Assembly (NCBI RefSeq): GCF_023091745.1
Contig: NC_068910.1
Coordinates: forward strand, 87,052,170-87,116,169
Source of the DNA: Budorcas taxicolor
Taxonomy: Eukaryota; Chordata; Mammalia; Artiodactyla; Bovidae
Direction of reading: 5' to 3'
Length of the DNA stretch: 64,000 bases
A program made the position numbers and the translations under genes. Below the pieces are notes generated by a model. The model ran no database searches and had not been told where the DNA came from. It worked only from the letters and a program-made list of their open reading frames with translations. How positions within the stretch are numbered: position 1 is the stretch's first letter; each line of letters begins with the position of its first letter. Below are positions 10,988 to 23,288 of the stretch, one piece after another.

Positions 10988-12471
10988 ATTCAGTTCAGTT
11001 ACTCAGTCATGTCCACCTCTTTGTGACCCAGTGAACTGCAGCATGCCAGGCCTCCCTGTCCATCATGAACTCCTGGAGTTTACCCAAACTCATGTCCATT
11101 GAGTCGGTGATGCCAGCCAACCACTCATCCTCTGCCATCCCCTTCTCCTCCTGCCCTCAATCTTTCCCAGCATCAGGGTCTTTTCCAATGAGTCATCTCT
11201 TCTCATCAGGTAGCCAAAGTATTAAAGTTTCAGCTTCAACATCAATCCTTCCAATAAAAACCCAGGACTGATTTCGTTTAGGATGAGCTGGTTAGATCTC
11301 CCTGAAGTCCAAGGAACTCTCAAGAGTCGTCTCCAACACCACAGTTCAAAAGCATCAATTCTTCAGCACTCAGCCTTCTTTATAGTCCAACTCTCACATC
11401 CATACATGACCACTGGACAAACTATAGCCTTGACTAGATGGACCTTTGTTGGCAAAGTAATGTCTTTGCTTTTCAATATGCTGTGTAGGTTGGTCATAAC
11501 TTTCCTTCCAAGGAGTAAGCGTCTTTTAATTTCATGGCTGCAATCACAATCTGCAGTGATTTTGGAGCCCCAAAAATAATGTCAGCCACTGTCTCCACTG
11601 TTTCCCCATCTACTTCCCATGAAGTGATGGGACCAGATGCCACGATCTTCATTTTCTGAATGTTGAGTTTTAAGCCAATTTTTTCACTCTCCTCTTTTAC
11701 TTTCATCAAGAGGCTTTTTAGTTCTTCTTCACTTTCTGCCATAAGGATAGTGTCATCTGCATATCTGAGGTTATTGATATTTCTCCCAGCAATCTTGATT
11801 CCAGTTTGTGCTTCTTCCAGCCCAGCATTTATCATGATGTACTCTGCATATAAGTTAAATAAGCAAGGTGACAATATACAGCCTTAAGGTACTCCTTTTC
11901 CTACTTGGAACCAGTCTGTTGTTCTATGTCCAATTCCAACTGTTGCTTCCTGACTTGCATACAGGTTTCTCGAGAGGCAGGTCAGGTGGTCTGGTATTCC
12001 TGTTTCTTTCAGAATTTTCCACAGTTTATTGTGATCCACATAGTCAAACGTTATGGCATAATCAATAAGGCAGAAATAGATGTTTTTCTGGAACTCTCTT
12101 GCTTTTTCCATGATCCAGAAGATGTTGGCAATTTGATCTCTGGTTCCTCTGCCTTTTCTAAAACCAGCTTGGACATCTGGAAGCTCACAGTTCACTTATT
12201 GCTGAAGCTTGGCTTGGAGAATTTTGAGCATTACTGTATTAGCATGTGAGATGAGTGCACTTGTGTGGTAGTCTGAGTATTCCTTGGCATTGCCTTTCTT
12301 TGGGATTGGAATGAAAACTGACTTTTTCCAGTCCTGTGGCCACTGCTGAGTTTTCCAAATTTGCTGGCATATTGAGTGCAGCACTTTCACAGCATCATCT
12401 TTGAGGATTTGAAATAGCTCAACTGGAATGCCATCACCTCCACTAGCTTTGTTCATAGTGATGCTTCTGTC
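10988..12471 (-). mobile_element. Antisense BovB nested in older BovB
   Basis: The ACTGA-type tail (as CAGTT) lies at the left and the reverse transcriptase N-terminal region at the right. Duplications TTCTATCATT and TTCTGTCATT at the two edges mark it as a single insertion. The RT block Y-A-D-D is kept in the antisense frame near 11755-11767, but stops and indels split the protein into fragments (11494-11874, 11884-12195, 12196-12456). Confidence 0.85.
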
Positions 12472-12614
12472 ATTAGAATGGTATAATTTGCATATCTGAG
12501 CTTGTAGATATTTCTCCTTGTGATCTTGATTCCAGCTTGTGCTTCATGCAGCATGGCATTTCGCATGATGTATTCTGCACATACACATACATGTATTTTG
12601 CATGATGTATTCTG

Positions 12615-13146
12615 GAAGAAAATCTATGACCAACCTAGACAGCATATTAGAAAGCAGAGACACTACTTTACCAACAAAAGCCTGTCTAGTCAAAGCTATG
12701 GTTTTTCTGGTAGTCATGTATAGATGTGAGAGTTGGACTATGAGGAAAGCTGAGTGCTGAAAAATTGATGCTTTTTAACTGTGTTGGAAAAGACTCTTGA
12801 GAGTCCCTTGGGCTCAAGGAGATCCAACCAGTTCATCCTAAAGGAAATCAGTCCTGAATATTCATTGGAAGGACTGATGTTGAAGCTAAAGTTCCTGTAT
12901 TTTGGCCACCTGATGCGAAGAACTGACTCATTTGAAAAGACCCTGAGCTGGGAAAGATTGAAGGCAGGAGGAGAAGGGGACGACAGAGGATGAGATGGTT
13001 GGATGGCATCACTGACTCAACGGACGTGAGTTTGAGCAGTCTTTGGGAGTTGGTGATGGACAGGGAGGCCTGGTGTACTGCAGTCCAGGGGGTTGCAAAG
13101 AGTCAGACACGACTGAGCAACTGATCTGAACCGAACTGACTCTCCA
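12615..13146 (+). mobile_element. Sense BovB nested in older antisense BovB
   Basis: This is the BovB C-terminal region from the ATGACCAACCTAGAC block to the tail, in opposite orientation to its host. Just upstream, the 15-bp host sequence GCATGATGTATTCTG is present twice (12563-12577 and 12600-12614). No clean target-site duplication is visible. Confidence 0.8.
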
Positions 13147-13690
13147 AGAGAGTTAAATAAGCAGGATGACAATAGAAAGTCTTGATGTATTCCTTTCTCA
13201 ATTTTGAACCCGTCTGTTTTTCTGTGAACAGCTGTAACTGCTGCTTCTTTACCTTATACAGGTTTCTCAAAAGGCGGTTGAGGTAGCCTGACAGTCCATC
13301 TTCATGAATTTTCCAGTTTGCTGTGATCCACGCAAAGGCTTAAATGTAGTCATTGAAGCAGAAGTAGATGGTTTTTGAAGTTCCCTTGCTTTTTCCATGA
13401 TTCAGTGGACGTTGGCAATTTGATCTCTGGTTCCTCTGCGTTTTCTAAATCCAGCTTGTACATATGCAAGTTCTTGGTTCATGTACTGCTGGAACCTAGT
13501 TTGAAGGACTATGAGCATAATTTTGCTAGCATGTGAAATGAGTACAATTGTGCAGTAGTCTGAACATTCTTTGGCATTGCCTTTCTTTGGAATTGGAATG
13601 AAAATTGACCTTTTGCAGTACTGTGGCCACTGCTGAGTTTTCTAATTTGCTGGCATATTGAGTGCAGCACCTTAATGGCATCACTTTGAA

Positions 13691-14214
13691 CTCAAGCAAT
13701 TAGTCATGGTTGGCCACCCAAGGTTCAAGACACATCATTTATAATCATATCTTTATCACTTTATTATATACATGCTAATTATATTTTCCTATCATAGGTT
13801 TTTCCCCCTTTTTGATCTTTATCTTTAAAGAATAATAAGCAGTAAACAATAACCTTTTATTCAAATTATAAAACTATTGTTTTGAAGCAGACATTTTTGC
13901 TTTCAAAGGAAGAAGGGAGCAACATATTATTGAAAGCAGTTGCATTTAACGCTTAAAGTGGTATTTCCTAAGTTGGATGCCTACCTGGTTACCAGATGTT
14001 CTAGGAATTCATCTTAATTGATTATAATGTCTGACTTCAAAACGCACATGCATGGGTTTGGAAAATCTATCTGGTGGACTCCTGTAGCCTCCTAAGATAA
14101 TCCACTCTGATGGAAAGGAAAAGAGAACAGGTATTAGCGTTATTGTTCTTAATGACTTAGAACTGTTCATTTTTCTGCAATATGAGCATTTTACACTATA
14201 CATTTTTCCCTCCA
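13691..14214. other. Non-repetitive stretch
   Basis: AT-rich, with no recognised repeat or gene. Confidence 0.4.
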
Positions 14215-15115
14215 TGCTTTGCTTTAGCACCTTACCAGTTAGTTTGATACATTCGACTTTTGTTTTCCTACAATTTAAAATATACTCTAGTTTTCCTTTC
14301 AACTTGCTCATTGACCCATGAGATATTTATGTTATTTAATCTCCAAGTATTTGGTGGTTTTATGAATAATTTCCTGGTATTGATGTCCAGTTTATGATCA
14401 GAGAAGACTCTTTGTGTGTACCAGTCATTTTTAGTTGGTTGAGGTTGGCTTTGTGGCACAGATAAAAGAATGCTTAATGTGCTGCTGTGAGTTTAAATCA
14501 GTGGATTTTGTTACTTCAGTAAGTTTCTGAGAGTAATTTGAACCTCAGTTTCTAAGAGAGTTGTGTTGAAATCTCCATCAATAATTATGGATTTGTATAT
14601 TTTTTCTTTTAATTTTATCAGTTTTTCTTCGTGTATTTTGAAGTTCTGTTGCTAAGTTCATACATATTTAGGATTTTAATTTCTTCTTCGTGAATCTAAC
14701 TGTTTATCATTACGAAATTTCCTCTTTCATCCCAGGTAATATGACATCTTCTGAAGTTTACTTTGTTATTAATATAGCCACCACAGTTTTCTTTTGATTT
14801 CTGTATGCACAGTGAGTTTTTCTTATCCTTTACATTTTAACCTACGTCTTCATATGCAAGTGAGTTTCTTGTAGACCATAAATATTTATACCTTACTTTA
14901 TTATTCAATTTGGCCATCTCCACAGATTAATTAATGTGGTTAGATCATTTACAGTTATATATGTAACTCTATGTGTTATTTGATTAAAATCCAGTCAATT
15001 TGCTGGTTGTTTTCTGTGTATTTCACTTGTTTTTCATTCCTACTCTTCCTTTTTTGCCTGGTTTTGAATTATTAGCATGATTCCATTTTAACTTCACTAT
15101 TGGCTTATTGTTTAT

Positions 15116-15312
15116 TTGTTTTAGTCACTAAGTTGTATCTGACTCTCTGTGACCCCATGAATTGTAGCCAGCCTGGCTCCTCTGTCCTTGGGATTTCCCA
15201 AGCAAGAATACTGGAGTAGGTTGCTATTTCCTTCTCCAGAGGATCTTCCCCACCCAGGCATCGAGCCTGCATCTCCTGCATTGGCAGGTGGATTCTTCAC
15301 TGCTGAGCCACC
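15116..15312 (-). mobile_element. Bov-tA SINE
   Basis: A tRNA-Glu-like head followed by BovA sequence, in antisense. The exact 9-bp duplication ATTGTTTAT (15107-15115 and 15313-15321) fixes the ends. Confidence 0.95.
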
Positions 15313-15387
15313 ATTGTTTATACATCTTACTAAATTATTTTCACTGTTTCTGTAAGATTTACAAATACATCTTTGATTAATCACAGT

Positions 15388-15582
15388 TTAAGATGATAAA
15401 GAATCTGCTTGAAATGTGGGAGACCAGGGTTCAATCCTTGGGTTGGGAAAATCCCCTGGAGAAGGGAATGGCAACCCACTCCAGTATTCTTTCCTGGAGA
15501 ATTCCATGGACAGAGGAGCCTGATGGGCTACAGTCCCTGGGGTCACAAAGAGTCAGAAGTGACTCACACTTTCACACTTTTC
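15388..15582 (+). mobile_element. Bov-tA SINE, sense
   Basis: Typical tRNA-derived head with the GGTTCAATCC B-box region, then the BovA body. It lies 70 bp from the antisense Bov-tA at 15116-15312, so the pair forms an inverted repeat. Confidence 0.9.
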
Positions 15583-16115
15583 ATGTATAATGTCAGAAAC
15601 TTACAACAGTATACTTCCAAATCACCCCTCTCACTTTCCTTTGCTATTATTGCCCAGATATCTTTTAGGCATTGGAAAAATACAGCACTCAGGCCAAAAC
15701 CAGTTACATTCATTCATTTTTGTATAATTTATAGCAATTTTATGCTACATGGACATAGTTGAGTAATTACAAGAGACCTTATGACCCGCAAAGATGAAAA
15801 TATTAAATATTTACTATCTAATGCTTTAAAGCAAAGTTTGATGATTCCTGCTTTAGATAATCTGTTAATATTTTTAGTGCAATTAAAATATCTTTTCTAT
15901 TTACCTTTATTTCAACATATCCAGCAATCTTTATTTTTTTTCTATAGAACCAAATTTTTGTTTTATGTCACTTTTTTTTTTTTTCTTGCTAAAGAACTTC
16001 ATTTAACATTTCTTGTAGTTCAGTTCAGGTCTATTAGTAATGAATTCTCTCAATTCTGTTTAATTTGAAAAAGATACTTATCCTTATTTTTGAAATAAGG
16101 ATATTTTTGATGAAT

Positions 16116-16452
16116 TTTTTGCCACTTAATTTTTTAAATTGAAGGATATTTGCTTTACATAATTTTGTGGTTTTCTGTCGTATATCAAAAATCAGCCATA
16201 GGTACATCCATGTCCCCACCCTCCTGAACCTCCCTTCCATCTCCCTTCCCATTGCACCCTTCTAGGTTGTCACAGAGCACGTGTTTGAGTTCCTTGAGTC
16301 ATACAGCAAGTTCCCATTAACTATTTTACATATGGTATTATAAATTTCCCTGTTGCTCTCTCTATACATCTCACCCTCTCCCTCTTCCCCTCCCTCCATG
16401 TCCTTAGGTCTGTTTTCTATGTCTGTTTCTCCATTGTTGTCCTGAAAATAAA
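16116..16452 (-). mobile_element. Ruminant L1 3' UTR fragment
   Basis: Antisense L1 3' UTR, including the TTACATAATTTTGTGG block and pyrimidine-rich CCCTCTCCCTC stretches. The exact 10-bp duplication TTTGATGAAT (16106-16115 and 16453-16462) shows a separate insertion into the older L1. Confidence 0.85.
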
Positions 16453-17202
16453 TTTGATGAATACTTTTGATTAATCTTTTTTCTAGCATGATAGTTATTC
16501 TCCTTCAGTCACTCTAGTCTGGCTTGCCTAGTTTCTATTAAATTTTCTGCTCTACTCTCTTACTTTTCTTTGTATATAATTTGTATTTTTTTCTGGCTGT
16601 CTTCAATATTTTCTCTTTGTCTTTAATGTTCAGCCATTTGAATTTGATATGCCTATGTTTGGGCATTTATTTTTCCTTGGCCCCTTTTCTCTGTATTCTC
16701 CTTCTGGAATTCCAGTTATGCTTACGTTAGATTATTTGATGTTTTAATCTCTGCTTTTTGATGTTCTATTCTGTTTTATTTTTATTTTCTCCTCTTTTTA
16801 AAACAAATCTTTGTTTTTTTAAACTGTATAATTTCTATTCACTCATCTGTAGACCCAATGATTCTTTTTTTGACTATGTCAAGTCTACTGATAAGTCATT
16901 TTTTCTTACTGCTATCATTGATTTTTATTTTTAGAATTCTTTTAAACTTTTCTATTTTCTATTTTTATGATGAAATTCCCATCTGTTTGTTAATGTTTTC
17001 TGCCTTTTACACCCAATCCCCTAACATATTAATCATAGTTTAAAAGAATTCCCTGTGGAATTGTTCTAATATTAGGTTGGTGCAAAAGTAACTGATTTTG
17101 CATTGTTGAATTTTGCCATTTGATATTGGAATACATTCTTAAATAAATGTGGTTATGTTATATATCATTTTAATGTACATTTCTCACTTTTTTTCGCTAA
17201 TG

Positions 17203-17383
17203 TCTTTGTGACCCTGTGGACTGTAGCCCACCAGGATATTCCATGGGGATTTTCCAGGCAGAATACTGGAGTGGATTGCCATGCCCTCCTCCAGGGGGTC
17301 TTCCTGACCCAGGGATCTTACCTGTGTCTCTTATGTCTCTTGCTTTGGAAGACAGGTTCTTTACCACTAGCACAATCTGGGAA
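17203..17383 (-). mobile_element. Bov-tA SINE inside mariner
   Basis: Antisense Bov-tA in the mariner 5' untranslated part. Mariner sequence is continuous on each side, with a loose CTAATG/TCAATG duplication. Confidence 0.88.
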
Positions 17384-17435
17384 GTCAATGACTTATTACT
17401 TGCTGTTTATTTTATATTTATTTTAGACTAGGGAA

Positions 17436-18455
17436 ATGATGTTAGACAAAAAGCAAATTTGAGCAATTTTCTTATTCCTCTTCAAAATGGGTTGTAAAGC
17501 AGCAGAAAGCATCTTACAACTCAGCAATGCATTTGGCCCAGGAAACTGCTAATGAACATACAGTGTAGTGGTGATTCAAGAAATTTTGCAAAGGAGATGA
17601 GAGCCTTGAAGGTGAGGAGTGTAGAGACTGGCCATTGGAAGTTGACAATGACCAGCTGAGAGGATCATCAAAGCTGATCCTCTTACAACTATGCAAGAAG
17701 TTGCTGAAGAACTCAACGTTGACCATTCTGCAGTCATTCAGCATTTGAAGCAAATCAGAAAGTTCTGTAACTAGGTGCCTCATGAGCTGACCACAAATCA
17801 AAAAAGTAATCATTTTGAAGTGTTGTCTTCTCTTATTCTACACAACAACAGTGATCCATTTCTTGATAAGATTGTGACATGCAATGAAAAGTAGATTTTC
17901 TACAACAACCAGAGATGACCTGCTCAATGGTTAGACCATGAAGAAACTTCAAAGCACTTCCCAAAGCCAAACTTGCACCAGAAAAAGGTCATGGTCTCTG
18001 TTTGGTGGTCTGCTGCCCACTTGATCTACTATAGCTTTCTGAATCCCAACAAAACCATTAACATCTGAGAAGTATGCTCGGCAATAAATTGATGAGATGC
18101 ACTGAAAACTGCAATGCCTGCAGCTTGCACTGGTCAATAGAAAGGGTCCGATTCTTCTCCATGACAATACCCAATTGCATGTCACAACAAATGCTTCACT
18201 AGTTAAATGAATTGGGCTACAAAGTTTTGCCTCATTCACCTTATTCACCTGACCTCTCATCAACCACCTACCACTTTTTCCAGCATCTCAACAACTTTTT
18301 GCAGAGAAAACACTTCTACAACCAGTAGGAGGCAGAAAATGCTTTCCAAGAGTCTGTCAAATCCCAAAGCATAAATTTTTTATGCTACAGGAATAAACCC
18401 ACTTACTTCTCATTGGCAAAAATGTGTTGATTCTAATGGTTTATATTTTGATTAA
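17436..18455 (+). pseudogene. Mariner transposase pseudogene
   Basis: This is the degenerate transposase of the mariner element, a DDD-type cut-and-paste enzyme that acts at the terminal repeats. The reading frame starts MMLDKKQI at 17436 and meets its first stop at 17460-17462. Another stop is at 17892-17894. Of the three catalytic aspartates of the D,D34D family, the first is changed to Asn (17883-17885). The second (18163-18165) and third (18251-18253) are still Asp. The spacing between the last two is 88 nt, shorter than the family's 34-residue gap and not a multiple of three, so a deletion and frameshift lie between them. The pseudogene ends at TAA 18453-18455, giving about 340 codons, the expected length. 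It cannot make an active enzyme. The family call rests on motif resemblance to Hsmar1-type mariners. Confidence 0.9.
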
Positions 18456-18518
18456 TAAAGATGTTTTTGAATCTAGTTATAATGATTTAATATTCACTGT
18501 CTAAAACTGCAATTATGT

Positions 18519-19308
18519 TGTCTAATAACCTCAGATATGCAGATGACACCACCCTTATGGCAGAAAGTGAAGAGGAACTAAAAAGCCTCTTGATGAAGGT
18601 GAAAGAGGAGAGTGAAAAAGGTGGCTTAAAGCTCAACATTCAGAAAATGAAGATCATGGCATCTGGGCCCATCACTTCATGGCAAATAGATGGGGAAACA
18701 GTGGAAACGGTTTTTTGGGGGGGGGCCCAAAATCACTGCAGATGGTGATTGCAGCAATGAAATTAAAAGACGCTTACTCCTTGGAAGAAAAGTTAGGACC
18801 AACCTAGATAGCATATTCAAAAGCAGAGACATTACTTTGCCAACAAAGGTCTGACTAGTCAAGGCTATGGTTTTTCCAGTAGTCATGTATAGATGTGAGA
18901 ATTGGACTGTGAAGAAAGCTGAGTGCCGAAGAATTGATGCTTTTGAACTTGGTGTTGGAGAAGACTCTTGAGAGTCCCTTGGATTGCAAAGAGATCCAAC
19001 CAGTCCATTCTGAAGGAGATCAGTCCTGAGTGTTCATTGGAAGGGATGATGCTGAAGCTGAAACTCTAAAACTTTGGCCACCTCACGCAAAGAGTTGACC
19101 CGTTGGAAAAGACTCTGATGCTGGGAGGGATTGGGGGCAGGAGGAGAAGGGGACGACTGAGGATGAGATGGCTGGATGGCATCATTGACTCGATGGACGT
19201 GAGTTTGAGCGAACTCCGGGAGTTGGTGATGGACAGGGAGGCCTGGCGTGCTGCGATTCATGGGGTCACAGAGTCGGACGCGACTGAGCGACTGAACTAA
19301 ACTGAATA
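18519..19308 (+). mobile_element. BovB inserted near mariner 3' end
   Basis: Sense BovB from the RT Y-A-D-D region (18535-18548) through the C-terminal part to the tail. It contains a G-run (18713-18725), and the frame is broken there. The mariner 3' terminal repeat resumes directly after its tail. The flanks AATTATG and AATTGTG may be a diverged duplication. Confidence 0.9.
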
Positions 19309-19325
19309 ATTGTGCCAACCTAATA

Positions 19326-19960
19326 ATTCTGCTGCTTTTTTTAGATATTTTCTAGTGTTCTGATTTTAAGTTAACCAATCTTTTCTCTCCCAGTATCTAA
19401 TCTGCTAAACAGATTCTATAGCATATTTTCTATTCTCTATTGAGATTCTCTATTTCCCTATTATGTGTATACTTTACTTTAAACATGTCAATAAAATCAT
19501 GAAAATCATGAAAATCACTGCTTTACAGTCTCTGGTAATTACAGATTTTTTTTTTTTCCTTTTTGGCATCTGGGCCTATTTACTTATTTTTCTTCTTTGC
19601 GTGCATGCTAAATTGCTTCAGTCATGTCTGAATTCATGCAACCCTATGGAGTGTAGCCTGCAGTCCTCTGTCTGTGGGTCTCTAGGCAAATATTCTGGAG
19701 CAGATTGCCATTTACTTCTCCAGATTCATCTTCTTTACAATATCTGGTAATTTTTAATTAGATGATGGACATTATTGAGCTAACATTCTTGAGTGTCTAG
19801 ATTTTATGATCTTTGTTAATAAAATGATAAATTATGTTCAAGTACACAGTTATTTTTCTAGAGCATGTGATTGATCATTTTGAGGGTTTTAAGCTTTATT
19901 GGGAAATTTTTATGATGGGATTTTTTTGTAATGCTTTATTAGCTAAATCTCATGTATGTT
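19326..19960 (-). mobile_element. Ancient L1, antisense, continuing past mariner
   Basis: T-rich antisense L1-like text continues the host L1 of the mariner. It contains a short Bov-tA piece. The assignment is moderate because divergence is high. Confidence 0.5.
19602..19733 (-). mobile_element. Partial Bov-tA SINE
   Basis: Antisense BovA body without most of the tRNA head. A weak TCTTCTTT repeat flanks it. Confidence 0.75.
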
Positions 19961-20039
19961 TTTTCTTAATTTTAATATATGCTCAGCTTAATGTCAAGAA
20001 GAGACGTGTGGTATATGATACTCTATTATAAGGATCTGA

Positions 20040-20400
20040 CATTAGACATTGACATTCACAGTCAGGTGCCTTATTTAGAAGAACCATTTATCTTCACTCA
20101 TTCATTCACCTGTCAATTATTTTCCCATGAGAATGAAAAAGACAATATTATAGAAAAGGCAGATTCTTGGATTTTAGAGTGGGTAATGTACAAAGGATGT
20201 TGGGAATTCTGAAGAAAGAGTAGAGACTTCTGGTTTCAGGACGTGATGGGAAATCAGATTCATGGAAAAAGTGACATTTGAATTGGATAATGAAGGATTT
20301 TCATCATGAGGTCTGATGGAAGTAAAGACATTTCAGACAGAGCTAAGGCATATAAACAATTTTGGAGAATCAGTAAAAATCAAGTTGTCAGATGTATTTG
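20040..20400 (-). repeat. L2 LINE, antisense (diverged)
   Basis: The order of phrases (AGACTTCTGGTTTCAGGA, GACATTTGAATTGGATAATGA, then the gain-of-mass region) matches L2 3' sequence read on the minus strand. A better-preserved parallel segment lies at 31100-31660. Confidence 0.55.
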
Positions 20401-21349
20401 ATGAGAATAATTGTACTGTACATGTAAAGTGAAATAATGCATTAAATTGCTTGGAATTTGGCATGAGTTATATAATAAAATATTGTTTATTTTTCAGATT
20501 TTCGGAGCACTTTTTAAACAGAGATGCTAAAGCTTATATATAATTTAAATATTAAGTATGTATATCTCTATCTTTTTAACAGATACTTAACACTGTTGCT
20601 ATTTTTGTCATTGAGATTATTAAGTATTTATTGTTATATGTTTGAGATTAGTCATCATTTATTGAGGGCCTTCTATAAAGATACAGATTTTAATATTTCA
20701 TTTTTTATTCCTAGTTATTACTCAGAAATATATGTCATAATAGAGAAATATACTTTGAACTGGCTCTGAAAGGTTTGGATTAAATATCTGAACAATTATA
20801 CAAAGAGAACTTCCTCACTTCTTCAGTTACACATATTTTACATTTGAAACTTGTAATTAGTCTTTGTCATGTTTGGTGACCTTGATTTTTTGACATCATG
20901 CCAAACATTAAAATATATCATTTAGATTCATGTTCTTGTGTTAACATCTAGTAATTGATCCATTCTTTACTAGGTTAAACCTATTTAGATTTAGAAGAAT
21001 GGGATTCTTGCTGATTAACCCTAACTGTTATGAAGAAATTATGTGGCAGATTGACACTGGCAGTTTATTTTACAATGTTGTTTATTCAGTGTTTAGAAAA
21101 GCATTTAATCATTTAATCTAATAACCTGTAAGATAAGAGATTGCTCTGCAGAATTTGGCTTTGAAGTTAAAAAAAATAGATTTAGACACAAAATTAGATA
21201 AATAATAATGAAAATATTTAGCACCCAGGAGCCAAAAACCCATTTAAATAGTATGCTGACTTTTAATAGAAAATTACATAAATTTCTTGGATTTTAATTA
21301 TACATAGAAATAAATCAGTAAGAAGATGCATTACTATGTTGAAAGAAAC
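20401..21349. other. Non-repetitive AT-rich stretch
   Basis: No recognised feature. The 81-codon frame at 20524-20769 is low-complexity and unsupported. Confidence 0.4.
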
Positions 21350-23288
21350 ATTGTTCATCAGTTCAGTTCAGTTGCTCAGTCATGTCCAACTCTGTGAACC
21401 CATGGACTGCAGCAGGTCAGGCTTCCCTGACCATCACCAACTAACAGAGCTTACTCAAACTCGTGTCCATCAGGTCGGTGATGCCATTCAACCATCTCAT
21501 CCTTGGTCATCCCCTTCTCCTCCTGCCTTCAGTCTTTCCCTGCACCAGGGTCTTTTCCAATGAGTCAGATAGCCATCAGGTGGCCAAAGTATTGGAACTT
21601 CAGCTTCAGCATCCGTCTTACCAATGAATATTCAGGACTGATCTCCCTTAGGATGGACTGGTTGGATCTCCTTGCAGTCCAAGGGACTCTCAAGAGTCTT
21701 CTCCAACACCGCAGTTCAAAAGCAGGAATTCTTCAGTGCTTAGTTTTCTTTATGGTTCAACTCGCACATCCATACACAACTACTGGAAAACCATAGCTTT
21801 GACTAGATGAACCTTTTTCAGCAAATTTATGTCTCATCTTTTTAATATGCTGTCTAGGTTGGTTATAGCTTTTCTTTCAAGGACCAAGCATCTTTTAATT
21901 TCATGGCTACAGTCATCATCTTCAGTGATTTTGGAGCCCCAAAATATAAAGTCTCAAACTGTTTCCATTGTTTCCCCATCTATTTGCCATGAAGTGATGG
22001 GATCAGATGCCATGATTTTCATTTTTTGAATGCTGAGTTTTAAGCCAATTTTTTCACTCTCCTCTTTCACTTTCATCAAGAGGCTCTTTAGCTCCTCTTA
22101 GCTCTCTGCTAGAAGGGTGGTGTCATCTGCACATCTGAGGTTATTGATATTTCTCCCTGCAATCTTGATTCCAGCTTGTGCCTCCTCCAGCCCAGCATTT
22201 CACATGATATACTCTGCATATAAGTTACATAAGCAGGGTGACAATATACAGCCTTTATGTACTCCTTTCCCAATTTGGAGCTCATCTGTTACTCCATGTC
22301 CAGTTCTAACTGTTGTTTCTTGACCTGCATACAGATTTCTCAGGAGGCAGTTAAGGTGGTCTGGTATTTTCATCTCTTGAAGAATTTTTCACAATATGTT
22401 GTGGTACACACAGTCAAAGGCTTTAAAGTAGTGAATAAAGCAGAAGTAGATGTTTTTCTGGAACTCTCTTGCTTTTTTTGATGATCCAACAGATGTTGGC
22501 AATTTGATGTTTTCAGTTCACGTACTGTTGAAGCCTCACTTGGAGAATTTTTGAGCATTACTTTGCTAGTGTGTGAGATGAGTGCAATTTTGCAGTAGTT
22601 TGAACATTCTTTGGCATTGCCTTTCTTTGGGATTGAAATGAAAACTGACCTTTTCCAGCCCTGTGGCCACTGCTGAGTTTTCCAAATTTGCTGGCATATT
22701 GAGTGCAACACTTTCACAGCATCATCTTTCAGGATTTGCAATAGCTCAACTGGAATTCCACCACCTCCTCTAGCTTTGTTCATAGTGATGCTTCCTAAGG
22801 CCGACCTGACTTCCCATTCTAGGATGTCTGGCTCTAAGTGAGTGATCACACCATCATGGTTATCTGGGTCATGAGGATCTTTTTTATTTATTTATTTATT
22901 TTTTTGTTGTGAATTCCATTCTGGCTGTGGTTTTATTTTATTTTTTAATTTTTATTTTTACTTTCTTTTACTTTACAATACTGTCTTGGTTTTGCCATAC
23001 ATTGACATGAATCCACCACGGGTGTACATGCGATCCCAAACATGAACCCCCTCCCACCTCCCTCCCCACAACATCCCTCTGGGTCATCCCCATGCACCAG
23101 CCCCAAGCATGCTGTATCCTGCATTGGACATAGACTGGTGATTTGATTCTTACATGATACTATACATGTTTCAATGCCATTCTCCCAAATCATTCCACCC
23201 TCTCCCTCTCCCTCTGAGTCCAAAAGTCCGCTATACACATCTGTGTCATTTTTGCTGTCTTGCATACAGGGTCATCATTGCCATCTTT

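Larger units (their letters stand above)
10231..13690 (-). mobile_element. Old antisense BovB (host of two younger BovB)
   Basis: This element can be reassembled from three pieces that are contiguous in BovB order: 10231-10987, 12472-12614 and 13147-13690. Its left end has a GTTGTTGTT tail (CAA repeats in sense) rather than the ACTGA tail of younger copies. It is interrupted by an antisense BovB (10988-12471) and a sense BovB (about 12615-13146). Frames are heavily broken. It covers the RT core upstream to about the LHSICQQIW region. Confidence 0.8.
14215..17071 (-). mobile_element. Ancient L1 sequence, antisense, with later insertions
   Basis: The text matches the antisense strand of mammalian L1M ORF2 and neighbouring parts, for example the GTTGAAATCTCCATCAATAA block near 14570. 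It is split by two Bov-tA SINEs and a ruminant L1 3' UTR piece. It probably continues beyond the mariner to about 19950. More than one old L1 may be layered here. The boundaries are approximate. Confidence 0.65.
17072..19323 (+). mobile_element. Mariner DNA transposon (Hsmar1-like)
   Basis: The 5' terminal inverted repeat TTAGGTTGGTGCAAAAGTAA starts at 17072 and the 3' repeat GTGCCAACCTAA ends at 19323. TA target dinucleotides lie directly outside both ends. Between them is a degenerate transposase gene. A Bov-tA (about 17203-17383) and a BovB (about 18519-19308) inserted later. Removing these leaves roughly 1.3 kb, the usual mariner length. It sits in antisense ancient L1, so it is younger than that L1 and older than the two ruminant retroelements. 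Confidence 0.92.

Noticed and set aside
10988..13146. CRISPR-like or satellite array suggested by recurring text
   Set aside because: The recurrences are independent, variably truncated BovB copies in both orientations, not regular repeat-spacer units.
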